From NCBI GenBank assembly GCA_035533335.1, contig DATLUC010000031.1, positions 1-64,000 of the forward strand: a DNA stretch of 64,000 nucleotides, read 5' to 3'. Numbering within the stretch: position 1 is the first letter of the stretch; each line of letters opens with the position of its first letter. This DNA comes from DATKSS01 sp035533335 (GTDB lineage Bacteria; Chloroflexota; Dormibacteria; Dormibacterales; Dormibacteraceae). Below, one piece after another: positions 25,917 to 33,775 of the stretch. Position numbers and translations under genes: made by a program. Under the pieces are notes generated by a model. The model ran no database searches. It saw only the letters and a list, made by a program, of their open reading frames with translations, and was not told the DNA's origin.

Positions 25917-26836
25917 TACGCGCCGACCAGCTGAGAGGTCGCCCGCTCCGCGCCTTCAAGGGCGGCCGCGGCATCCAGACCGCCCGCGCCCTCCAGGCGC
26001 GCGCCGCGGGCGTGCCTGGCGAAGCTCTCCGCCTGGAGCCGCAGGGCGCCGAAGAAGGTTTCGTCCGCGGTGGGCGGCCACACGAAACGGCATTCCTCGG
26101 CATCAGTGGTGCCGAAGACCTCCACCTTGCACACGTCGCCGAGCGGGAAGCGCCGGCCCAGCGACACGACCGCGGTGGTGCCGCCCGAAAGCTCGGCGAT
26201 CGCATGCGCGCTCTCCGGGTCGCCCGGCCAGGCTTCGGCGGCCACGCCGCAGGCGACCGAGGTGATGGCGCCGAACTCCTGGCCGGTGAGCCAGCGTGTT
26301 TGGTCGAACTCGTGCACGCCCATGTCGACGAAGATGCCTCCGCTGTGTCGGCGGAACTGCGCGCTCGGCGGCGCGCCGTCCCACTGGTAGCAGCCCACCA
26401 TGTACAACCCGCCCAGCTCACCCGCGGCGATCCTTTCTCGCAGCTTGCGCAGGGCGGGCACGAACCGGCGCCAGAAGCCGACCTGGAACGGCAGCCCCGC
26501 TGCGGCCATGAGGTGCGCCGCCTCCCGCGCCTCCCGCGCCGTGACTCCCACCGGCTTCTCGCAGAGCACGGGCAGGCCTTCTGCGGCGATGCGCTCCACG
26601 GTCTCGAGGTGAAGGTCGCTCGGCACGCACACGAGCACGGCGTCGAAGCCCTGGGCGTCGAGCATGGTGTCGAGGTCCGGGTAGATCTTCGCGTCCGTCT
26701 GCGGCAGGGCCGCGCGCGCCGCCTCGCCCGGCTCCGCGATCGCGGTGACCCTGATCTGATCGGACCCGGCCAGGGCGCGCAGGTGGTTGCGGCCCATCCT
26801 GCCCGCGCCGGCCAGCGCCAGCTTGAAGATCGCCAT
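25916..26836 (-). CDS. iolG: Inositol 2-dehydrogenase-like protein (IolG)
   Basis: A 306-residue Gfo/Idh/MocA dehydrogenase expected to oxidise myo-inositol to 2-keto-myo-inositol (scyllo-inosose) with NAD+. Features: GAGRMGRNH Rossmann loop near residue 10, CEKPVGV with catalytic Lys, and the active-site stretch GGIFVDMGVHEFDQTRWL, which together with VGFWRRFVPAL strongly resembles actinobacterial IolG. ATG at 26836 directly precedes the Rossmann strand and follows the iolE-like stop by a few bases. Stereochemical preference cannot be read from sequence. Confidence 0.82.
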   Translation of the reverse strand: MAIFKLALAGAGRMGRNHLRALAGSDQIRVTAIAEPGEAARAALPQTDAKIYPDLDTMLDAQGFDAVLVCVPSDLHLETVERIAAEGLPVLCEKPVGVTAREAREAAHLMAAAGLPFQVGFWRRFVPALRKLRERIAAGELGGLYMVGCYQWDGAPPSAQFRRHSGGIFVDMGVHEFDQTRWLTGQEFGAITSVACGVAAEAWPGDPESAHAIAELSGGTTAVVSLGRRFPLGDVCKVEVFGTTDAEECRFVWPPTADETFFGALRLQAESFARHARGARLEGAGGLDAAAALEGAERATSQLVGA

Positions 26837-26840
26837 GAGG

Positions 26841-27794
26841 TCAGACTCCCCGGGCGGCCAGGTACTCGCGATTGGCGCGCTGGTCGGCAGCCGACCTGCC
26901 GGCGCGGTCCGGCAGCACGTCCTGCTCAACGACCAGCCAACCGGAATAACGCGACCGGAGCTCGGCGAGCATGCCTTCGACGTCGAGGTCGCCTTCTCCG
27001 AGCCTGCAGAACGCCTTGCGGCGCCAGATCTCGTTCACGTGGGCCGACTCTCGCACGATCTGGTCGACGATGGAGCGGCGGGCGTCTTTGAAATGCACGT
27101 GGTTGATTCGCTCGCCCCAGTCCCGCATCGCCTTGACCGGGTCGCCGCCGCCGAGGAGCAGGTGGCCGGTGTCGAGGCAAAGCCCGATCGAGGTCAGCTC
27201 GAGGACCTTTTCGATTTCCCACGGGGCCTCGACGTGGGTCCCGGGCTCATGGTGGAAGGTAGCCTCGTAGCGTCGGTCGCGGCAGCACATGACCGCCATC
27301 TCAACGCCTTCGGCGAAATGCTTCCAGCCCTGGTCGTCGAAGCCGAGCTCGCGGTTGGTCGCAGCCTGCCCCGGGCGTGAGCGGCGCAGGTCCGAGCCGG
27401 CGTCCGCCAGCGTTGGCCGCGGCTGGAGACCGCCGGGGCCAGGCTTGACGGCGTCGAAGACGTCGAGCAGAACGCCCAGGTCCTTGAGGGCCGCGGGCAT
27501 CTTGTCCAGATCGCTGAAGGGCAGCTCGAAGAAACCGCCGGCCAGTGCGAGCCCGCGCGAGGACAGGTTGTGAGAGAGCTCCTCTCCGTACCCGAGGTAG
27601 CCGAGCGGCCCGAGGTCGATGCCCGCGTACCCGGCGCCCGCCACCTCGTCGAGCACCGTGGCGGCGTCGGGCACGTCGGGCAGGATGCCGACCGTGAGCT
27701 CGAACGCGCCATAGCTGATGGGCGCGTTGGCGACGACGATGGCGCCGACCCTGGTCGAGTCCCTGCCAGCGGCGCCGACTCGCTGCTGGGTCAC
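26841..27794 (-). CDS. iolE: Inosose dehydratase-like TIM-barrel protein (IolE)
   Basis: A 317-residue xylose-isomerase-like TIM barrel. IolE dehydrates scyllo-inosose to 3D-(3,5/4)-trihydroxycyclohexane-1,2-dione. Typical stretches are NAPISYGAFELTVG near the N-terminus, FHHEPGTHVEAPWEIEKVLEL, CLDTGHLLLGGGDP and INHVHFKDA, containing the metal-binding Glu, Asp and His residues. GTG at 27794 overlaps the upstream stop by GTGA and is chosen over a much longer open frame that merely shadows the upstream oxidoreductase. Confidence 0.8.
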   Translation of the reverse strand: MTQQRVGAAGRDSTRVGAIVVANAPISYGAFELTVGILPDVPDAATVLDEVAGAGYAGIDLGPLGYLGYGEELSHNLSSRGLALAGGFFELPFSDLDKMPAALKDLGVLLDVFDAVKPGPGGLQPRPTLADAGSDLRRSRPGQAATNRELGFDDQGWKHFAEGVEMAVMCCRDRRYEATFHHEPGTHVEAPWEIEKVLELTSIGLCLDTGHLLLGGGDPVKAMRDWGERINHVHFKDARRSIVDQIVRESAHVNEIWRRKAFCRLGEGDLDVEGMLAELRSRYSGWLVVEQDVLPDRAGRSAADQRANREYLAARGV

Positions 27795-28921
27795 GAATTT
27801 TTCCCGCGCGCGGCCGGCATGCCCGGTTCGGACGGGTGGTCGCGGGGCGTCCGGCTGCGATGCACGGCGACGATCGCCTCGCACAGCGCGATGTCGTGAA
27901 TCGTGTCGCGCCCCGAGGTGATGGGCTCGCGGCCCCTGGTGACGCAGTCGTGAAAGTGGATGAGCTCCTCCTTGAAGCTCTCGCGGTACGAGGTGATCTC
28001 CTCGGTCCGCGACGACCTCGACGATTTCGCGACGCCGTCTTCGGTCACGAGCAGTGTCGGCATGCTGCGCAGGAATGGTGACGGAAATGAAAGGGTCACC
28101 CTCCGTTCGGGGGAGAAGAACGCGAAGTCCATCGCATAGCGCGCGATGCCGGGAAGGTCCACCCACGCGAGGATGCACTGGGCCGCTCCGTACTTGAAGA
28201 TCGCCGTGAGACCGTTCTCCCGGATGTCGGAGAACTCGAGCCGGTCGGGCTCGCCGAGGACGCCGCGCATCGCGTTGAGCTCGTGGACGAGGCTGTCCAG
28301 CAGCACGAGGTGATAGGCCCACCGTGACAGCGGGTCTGCATCGGGGATCGCCGCCGAGATCCTCGCCTGGTTGTCCGCGGTCAGCCCTTCCAACGTCTCC
28401 TTCGCCAGCGGAGCGCCCCGCCTGAGCTCGTAGTGCTGCACGTAAGGATCCAGCGGCGACTCGAGCGTGGTGATCTGCGCGAGGCGAAGGTCGCGCATCT
28501 TGCCCGTCTCCTCGACGGCTCGCAGGTAGGCCGGGTCGTAACGCTTGTTGTAGGCGACCATCAACGTCACCCCGGCGGCCTCGGTCGCGTCGACCATCGC
28601 CTGCCCTTCGGCCACGGAAAAGCACATCGGCTTCTCCACCAGCACGTGCATGCCGGCTTGGGCGGCGGCGATGGCGATTGGGGCGTGGCTGCCAGAGGTC
28701 AGCACCAGCACCGCGTCGAGGGGCTGGGCCACCAGCTCCTGCCAGGTCGCCAAACGAGCGTCGACGCCGTACTCGCGGCCGCACGCCTCCCGCACCTCTT
28801 CAGAGAGATCGCAGATCGCGGCGATCTCAAAGCGGTCGGACAGCTCGCGGAGGTAGTGCAGGTGCATGACCTGCGCGATCAACCCGCAGCCGACCACCCC
28901 GACTTTCAGTCGCGTCGCCAT
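27791..28921 (-). CDS. Gfo/Idh/MocA-family oxidoreductase
   Basis: A 376-residue NAD(P)-dependent dehydrogenase with GCGLIAQVMHLHYL at residues 11-24 and VEKPMCFSVAEG around residue 98. The usual Asp-x3-His of the family appears as LLDSLVHELNAM. It heads the operon 28921-24795 and is followed by iolE-like, iolG-like and a third family member. The C-terminal 20 residues are unstructured. Substrate unknown, probably a cyclitol or its keto derivative. Confidence 0.87.
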   Translation of the reverse strand: MATRLKVGVVGCGLIAQVMHLHYLRELSDRFEIAAICDLSEEVREACGREYGVDARLATWQELVAQPLDAVLVLTSGSHAPIAIAAAQAGMHVLVEKPMCFSVAEGQAMVDATEAAGVTLMVAYNKRYDPAYLRAVEETGKMRDLRLAQITTLESPLDPYVQHYELRRGAPLAKETLEGLTADNQARISAAIPDADPLSRWAYHLVLLDSLVHELNAMRGVLGEPDRLEFSDIRENGLTAIFKYGAAQCILAWVDLPGIARYAMDFAFFSPERRVTLSFPSPFLRSMPTLLVTEDGVAKSSRSSRTEEITSYRESFKEELIHFHDCVTRGREPITSGRDTIHDIALCEAIVAVHRSRTPRDHPSEPGMPAARGKNS

Positions 28922-28940
28922 GCCCCCCCGGCTGAATCAA

Positions 28941-28987
28941 GCTGGAACGTTCCAGCGGAACTTATCCGAAAGCGCGGACGCTGTCAA
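28941..28987 (-). promoter_or_regulatory. Promoter and LacI-type operator of the iolE/iolG operon
   Basis: On the minus strand a perfect -35 TTGACA (28987-28982), 17-base spacer and a weak -10 TAAGTT (28964-28959) are followed by GCTGGAACGTTCCAGC (28956-28941), a perfect 16-base palindrome with the central CG preferred by LacI-family repressors. It is the best copy of the regulon motif in the window. Confidence 0.8.
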
Positions 28988-28992
28988 CACCG

Positions 28993-29949
28993 TTAGTCCG
29001 CGGAGCGCAGGACGGTGGCCGCCTCGCGGACACCGTCCTGGGAGGCTACGAACGGGTCCTCATGCTCGATCGCGATGGTGCGCACCCGGGTGGACGATCC
29101 GAGTGACGCGACGAACTCCCGCCACCAGGGCGCGTCCCTGCCGCGGCCGACCACGGCGAAGTTCCACGGCATCTGGTCGGGAGGCCTGGGCCAGCGATGG
29201 TCGAGCAGCCCGTTGACGGCCAGGTTGGACCCCGAGAAGACGACGTCCTTCCCGTGGCAGTGGCCTGCTCGCGTCCCGATCGCCTCGACCACCGCCAGCG
29301 GGTCCATGCCCATCCAGAAGAAATGGCTGGGGTCGATGTTGGCGGCGATCGCATCGCCGAGGGCGGCGATCCGGCCGAACGTCTCCACGTTGTAGACCAC
29401 CGTGCCGGGATGGAGCTCTAAGCAGACCAGGAGGCCCGGCTGCTCGCGCTGCGCGAATGCGGCCACGCCGGACCAGTACGGCTCGACCCGCGCCTGCCAC
29501 TGAGACTCGTAGACGTCCTCGAGATACGGAAGCCAGCCCCCGCCCGCGAAGTGAGGCGCGCGGTCGCCAGGCACGCCGGCAGGACAGCCAGCGAGCGCAA
29601 CCACGCGGTCGATCCCCAGCAAGCCTGCGAGGCGGATCGCGTCGCGAAGGTCGGCGTCGTGCTGGCTCGCGACCGCGGCATTCGGATGCAGGGGGTTGCC
29701 CCAGACGTTCAACGCCGCCAGGCGCAGGCCGCGCGCGGTGATCTCGTCGAGCCACGCCTTGCGAGCGCCGGCGTCCTTGAGCAATCGCGGCATGTCGCAA
29801 TGTCCGGTCGGGGCATAACCCCCCGCGCCGACCTCCAGGTCCGTGACCAACGGTGCCTCGTGGACGAGCCAGTCCATCACCTCGACGAGTGGGCGATCGG
29901 CGAATGCTTCCGTCACGACCCCGATGCGCAGCCCGCCCTCCGCCTCCAT
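28993..29949 (-). CDS. Xylose-isomerase-like TIM-barrel sugar isomerase/epimerase
   Basis: A 318-residue TIM-barrel protein of the AP-endonuclease 2 / sugar phosphate isomerase superfamily. Metal-site candidates are Glu in VCLELHPGT, Asp-His in ANIDPSHFFW, His in HCHGKD and Glu in IAIEHEDP. It is clearly paralogous to the protein encoded at 46013-46978: the same order of motifs and shared LNVWGNPLHPN / LNVSGNPLHPN and MPWNFA(V/T)VGRG stretches. No regulon palindrome precedes it; it is divergent from the MFS-iolA operon. ATG at 29949 or the adjacent GTG at 29952 may be used. Substrate unknown. Confidence 0.85.
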   Translation of the reverse strand: MEAEGGLRIGVVTEAFADRPLVEVMDWLVHEAPLVTDLEVGAGGYAPTGHCDMPRLLKDAGARKAWLDEITARGLRLAALNVWGNPLHPNAAVASQHDADLRDAIRLAGLLGIDRVVALAGCPAGVPGDRAPHFAGGGWLPYLEDVYESQWQARVEPYWSGVAAFAQREQPGLLVCLELHPGTVVYNVETFGRIAALGDAIAANIDPSHFFWMGMDPLAVVEAIGTRAGHCHGKDVVFSGSNLAVNGLLDHRWPRPPDQMPWNFAVVGRGRDAPWWREFVASLGSSTRVRTIAIEHEDPFVASQDGVREAATVLRSAD

Positions 29950-30011
29950 CACGTCGCGCCTATCGTATTGCGACCATCACCGAACCACTGATCCGCAGCC
30001 GCAGCGGCGGC

Positions 30012-31214
30012 ATGATCGCCGCCCTCGCCTTCTCCACGCTGGCGACCGGCCTGGTGCAGATCAGCCTGCCGCTGGAGCTCCGAGTGTTGCGCGCGACGCC
30101 CGATCAGATCGGCATCACGCTTGCGATGTTCGGTTTCGGGATGCTCGCCTTCGAGTGGGTCTGGGGCATCGTCGCTGACCGCATCGGCTACGGCGTGCCG
30201 CTGATCGCGTCGCAGTTCCTGTACGCGGCCTGCATTGCGCTGCTCGCGCGGGCCGACTCGATCGTCTTCATCGGGGCGGCGTACTTTCTCGCCTCCGGGA
30301 TGATGGTCGCGGTCGGCCCCATCGCGCGCTCCTACCTGGGCACCACGCTGCACTCCCATCTGCGTGCCACGGGACTGGCGCTCCTGACCGCACAGTGGGT
30401 CATCGCAGAGGCGCTTGGCGCCGGGGCGGGCGGACAGCTCATCGACCACTTCCCGATTCGGTCGGTCCTTCTGGCCACCGCCGTCCTGCCCGCGCTCTCG
30501 GCGCTGTTGCTCCTGCCGGTTTTCAGGGGCTATTCGCACTTCGAGCACCGCGGGCGATGGAGCGACGACGACCAGGCTCGCATGGAGGAATCCCGCGGAG
30601 GAAGGAGCCTGGTCCGCGTCCTGGTCGTGACAGCGTCGATGGTCCTGTTCTTCCAGGTCGGGCTGGGCGGCGAAGCGGCGCTGCTGCCGCTGCTGGTCAC
30701 TGCCCACCTCGGATTGTCCGCGTCCAGCGCCGGGATCGCGCTGCTGGCGGTAGGCCTTCTCGGCGGGTTGTTCCTGGTGCCCGGAGGGAGCGCTGCGGAC
30801 CGGTGGGGACGGCGACCCACCATGGTCGCCGGCGGGACCGTGACCGCGATCGGCTTCCTCATCTATGCGACAGCCGGCGGCTTGGCGCAGGTGCTCGTGG
30901 CGACGGCGGTCCGGGCGCTCGGTGCGTCGCTCATCTGGCCGGCGGCCATGGCATGGATGGCCGAGTCGATGCCGCGCCGGCGTCACGCGCTGTACATGGG
31001 TTTGTTCGGCGAGTTCGAAAACGTCGGCGTCACGATAGGTCCGATACTGGGAGGGCTCGCGTGGTCGATCGCGGGCATCCAGGCGGCCTTTTACACGTAT
31101 GCCGTGGCGGCCCTGTTGGCGGCGCTCATAGCCGCCGTGATGGTCGAAGGTCGAAAGGACAGGACGGTGGATACCGTCGATTCTTCGCAGGAGGTGGCAG
31201 GGCATGATTCGTAA
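30012..31214 (+). CDS. MFS transporter
   Basis: A 400-residue major facilitator with about twelve membrane helices. The loop-2/3 signature GIVADRIGYGVPL and the equivalent loop in the second half, GSAADRWGRRPTMVA, are clear. ATG at 30012 starts directly at helix 1; the frame is open upstream without a convincing start. Its end overlaps iolA by 11 bases, so it is translationally linked to the inositol genes and probably imports a cyclitol. Confidence 0.87.
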   Translation: MIAALAFSTLATGLVQISLPLELRVLRATPDQIGITLAMFGFGMLAFEWVWGIVADRIGYGVPLIASQFLYAACIALLARADSIVFIGAAYFLASGMMVAVGPIARSYLGTTLHSHLRATGLALLTAQWVIAEALGAGAGGQLIDHFPIRSVLLATAVLPALSALLLLPVFRGYSHFEHRGRWSDDDQARMEESRGGRSLVRVLVVTASMVLFFQVGLGGEAALLPLLVTAHLGLSASSAGIALLAVGLLGGLFLVPGGSAADRWGRRPTMVAGGTVTAIGFLIYATAGGLAQVLVATAVRALGASLIWPAAMAWMAESMPRRRHALYMGLFGEFENVGVTIGPILGGLAWSIAGIQAAFYTYAVAALLAALIAAVMVEGRKDRTVDTVDSSQEVAGHDS

Positions 31215-32634
31215 CCTGATCGGATCCGAGTGGCGCGCCCCTGAAGGGGCGGCAACGCTGCCGGTCTACAACCCCGCGACCGGTGAGGTCATCGACCAGG
31301 TGCCGCTCTCCGGCGCGCGCGAGGTCGATGCGGCGGCGAAAGCCGCGGCCGCGGCGTACGCGGGCTGGTCGCGCACTGCGCTGATGGAGCGCGTGAGGTT
31401 GATGTTCCGCTACAAGGCCCTGCTCGAGGACCATTTCGACGAGCTGGCCGCGATCATCACGCGCCATCACGGCAAGACCCTCGAAGAATCGCGAGGCGAG
31501 GTGCGCCGGGGGATCGAGGTCGTCGACTTCGCGTGCGGCGCGCCCACCCTCCTGCAGGGCCGCACCCTTCGCGACGTGTCGGGTGGCGTGGACCAGGACC
31601 TGTACCGCTACCCGGTCGGTGTCTGCGCCGGAATCCCGCCTTTCAACTTCCCCGTGATGATCCCGTTGTGGATGTTCCCGCTCGCGGTCGTGGCCGGGAA
31701 CACGTTCGTCTTGAAGCCGTCCGAGCGGACGCCGCTGGGCGCCACGCGGCTGGCCGAGATCTTCGTCGAGGCGGGCTTCCCCGAGGGCGTCCTGAACGTC
31801 GTGCACGGTGCGCGCGAGGCCGTCGACGCACTGTTGACCCACCCCGGCGTCAACGCCATCTCGTTCGTCGGCTCGGCCCCGGTCGCCCACCACGTCTACC
31901 AGACGGCGGCGGCGAGCGGGAAGAGGGTGCAGGCCCTGGGCGGCGCCAAGAACCACATCGTCGTGATGCCCGACGCCGACCCCGAGGTGACGGTGCCTGC
32001 GGTCCTCAACTCGGCTTTTGGCAATGCGGGCGAGCGGTGCCTCGCGGGTTCGGTGGCGGTGGCGGTGGGGAAGGCGGCCGACCAGCTCCTCGACCCGCTG
32101 CGCCTGGCGGCGATGAAGATGGTGGTCGGCCCCGGGGATCAGGCGGGCGTGCAGGTCGGACCCCTCATCCGCGCCGACCATCGCGACAAGGTGGCCGCCT
32201 ACGTCGACCGGGGCGTCGCCGAAGGCGCCGAGCTGGTCGTCGACGGCCGTCGCGAGATGTCGCGGCCAGGCTTCTTTTTGGGCCCGACCATCCTCGACGG
32301 GGTGACCTCCGACATGACCGTCGGGCACGAGGAGATCTTCGGCCCTGTCCTGTCCATCGCCCGCGTCGACACGCTCGACGAGGCGATCGCCCATGCCAAC
32401 CGGATGGCGCTGGGCAACATGGCGACAATCTTCACGCAGTCAGGCCGCGCGGCGCGGGAGTTTCGCGAGCGGGTCGAGGCCGGCATGACAGGCATCAACG
32501 TGCCCATCGCGCAGCCGTTCGCCTTCTTCCCGTTCAGTGGATGGAAGGGGTCGTTTTACGGCGATCTTCATGTGCACGGCTCGGACGGAATCGATTTCTT
32601 CACGCGCAAGAAAGTCGTCGTCACCAGGTGGTGA
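31204..32634 (+). CDS. iolA: CoA-acylating (methyl)malonate-semialdehyde dehydrogenase (IolA/MmsA)
   Basis: A 476-residue aldehyde dehydrogenase that converts malonate semialdehyde to acetyl-CoA and CO2 (or methylmalonate semialdehyde to propionyl-CoA). MmsA-specific features: no catalytic Glu but GGAKNH in its place, and the nucleophile Cys in GNAGERCLAG. The N-terminal NLIGSEWR and NPPFNF-like GIPPFNFPVMIP loop also fit. A strong ribosome site AGGAGGT (31189-31195) precedes ATG 31204. It is the terminal step of inositol breakdown and is followed directly by a transaldolase-family gene. Confidence 0.93.
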   Translation: MIRNLIGSEWRAPEGAATLPVYNPATGEVIDQVPLSGAREVDAAAKAAAAAYAGWSRTALMERVRLMFRYKALLEDHFDELAAIITRHHGKTLEESRGEVRRGIEVVDFACGAPTLLQGRTLRDVSGGVDQDLYRYPVGVCAGIPPFNFPVMIPLWMFPLAVVAGNTFVLKPSERTPLGATRLAEIFVEAGFPEGVLNVVHGAREAVDALLTHPGVNAISFVGSAPVAHHVYQTAAASGKRVQALGGAKNHIVVMPDADPEVTVPAVLNSAFGNAGERCLAGSVAVAVGKAADQLLDPLRLAAMKMVVGPGDQAGVQVGPLIRADHRDKVAAYVDRGVAEGAELVVDGRREMSRPGFFLGPTILDGVTSDMTVGHEEIFGPVLSIARVDTLDEAIAHANRMALGNMATIFTQSGRAAREFRERVEAGMTGINVPIAQPFAFFPFSGWKGSFYGDLHVHGSDGIDFFTRKKVVVTRW

Positions 32635-32656
32635 GCGGTTCGCGGCGCGGTGTAAT

Positions 32657-33763
32657 GTGAAGAACGACTTGACCGTCACGCGCCAGACCGTCACTTACAA
32701 GAGCCCGCTCCTCCAGATGACGCAGACCACGCCGACGTGCCTGTGGAACGACTCGGCGGACATCGATGAGCTCAAGTACGCGATCGAAAGCGGCGCTGTC
32801 GGAGCCACGTGCAATCCCGTGATCGCGCTGGGGATCCTCAAGAAGCGCATCGCCGAATGGAAGCCGCGCATCGACGCCCTGTTGCGCGAGCATCCGGAAG
32901 CGACCGCCGACCAGATCGGCTGGAAGCTCGTCGAGGAGATGTCGGTCAAGGCCGCGCGGTTGCTCGAGCCCGCCTTTGCCGAGCACCGCGGAAGAAATGG
33001 ACGGCTTTCCATCCAGACCGACCCCAGGCTCTACCGCAACGCCGCCGCGATCGTCGAGAACGCAGTGGCCTTCGGCAGCCTCGCCCCGAACATGATCGTG
33101 AAGATCCCTGTAACCCGCGCGGGCGTCGGGGCCATCGAAGAGGCGACGTACCGGGGGCTCAGCATCAACGCAACGGTCTGCTTCACCCTCCCGCAGTGCA
33201 TCGCGGTCGCCGAGGCCGTCGAGCGTGGCCTGCACCGGCGCGAGGCCGAGGGCAAGGAGATCGACTCGATGGGCCCGGTCTGCACGATCATGGTCGGCCG
33301 TCTCGACGACTGGTTGAAGGTTCTGCACGAGAAGCGCGAAATCACGATCGACCCGGGCGTCACCGAGTGGGCGGGCGTCGCCGTCTTCAAGAAGACTTAT
33401 CGGCTCTTCGTCGAGCGTGGATACAGGCTGCGCCTGCTTTCCGCCGCCTTCCGCAACCACATGCAATGGAGCGAGCTGATCGGTGCGGATGCCGTCATCT
33501 CGCCACCCTCGGCGTGGCAGAAGCGCTTCAACGCCAGTGACATCGAGGTGCGCTCGCGCATCGCCGAACCAGTCGACCCCACCGTGGTGGACCAGCTGCT
33601 CAAGCACTTCTCCGACTTCCGGCGCGCCTACTCCGAGGACGGCCTGTCACTCGAGGAGTTCGACTCGTTCGCGCCGACCGTGCGCACCCTCCGACAGTTC
33701 ATCGCCGCCTGCGGCGACCTCGAGACCCTGGTGCGCGACGTGATGCTCCCCGAACCGGCGTAA
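32657..33763 (+). CDS. Transaldolase-family protein, candidate IolJ replacement
   Basis: A 368-residue class I aldolase of the transaldolase family. The Schiff-base Lys is Lys149 in MIVKIPVT; the conserved Asn53 (CNPVI), the Asp in WNDSADIDEL and the NATVCFT stretch complete the active site. Both Arg residues that hold the substrate phosphate in TalB have counterparts (MVGRLDDWL, AAFRNH), while the neighbouring Ser is Ala. It lies between iolA and iolD, where an aldolase producing malonate semialdehyde would be expected, and no IolJ is present. Cleavage of 5-keto-2-deoxygluconate to dihydroxyacetone and malonate semialdehyde is a proposal, not shown. GTG at 32657 is chosen; ATG 32717 would remove conserved-looking sequence. 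Confidence 0.85.
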   Translation: MKNDLTVTRQTVTYKSPLLQMTQTTPTCLWNDSADIDELKYAIESGAVGATCNPVIALGILKKRIAEWKPRIDALLREHPEATADQIGWKLVEEMSVKAARLLEPAFAEHRGRNGRLSIQTDPRLYRNAAAIVENAVAFGSLAPNMIVKIPVTRAGVGAIEEATYRGLSINATVCFTLPQCIAVAEAVERGLHRREAEGKEIDSMGPVCTIMVGRLDDWLKVLHEKREITIDPGVTEWAGVAVFKKTYRLFVERGYRLRLLSAAFRNHMQWSELIGADAVISPPSAWQKRFNASDIEVRSRIAEPVDPTVVDQLLKHFSDFRRAYSEDGLSLEEFDSFAPTVRTLRQFIAACGDLETLVRDVMLPEPA

Positions 33764-33775
33764 CGGGTCGGCGCC

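Noticed and set aside
26841..28784. A 647-codon frame suggesting a longer IolE-like protein
   Set aside because: Its first half is the out-of-frame shadow of the Gfo/Idh/MocA gene 27791-28921; GTG 27794 with a GTGA overlap is the natural start.
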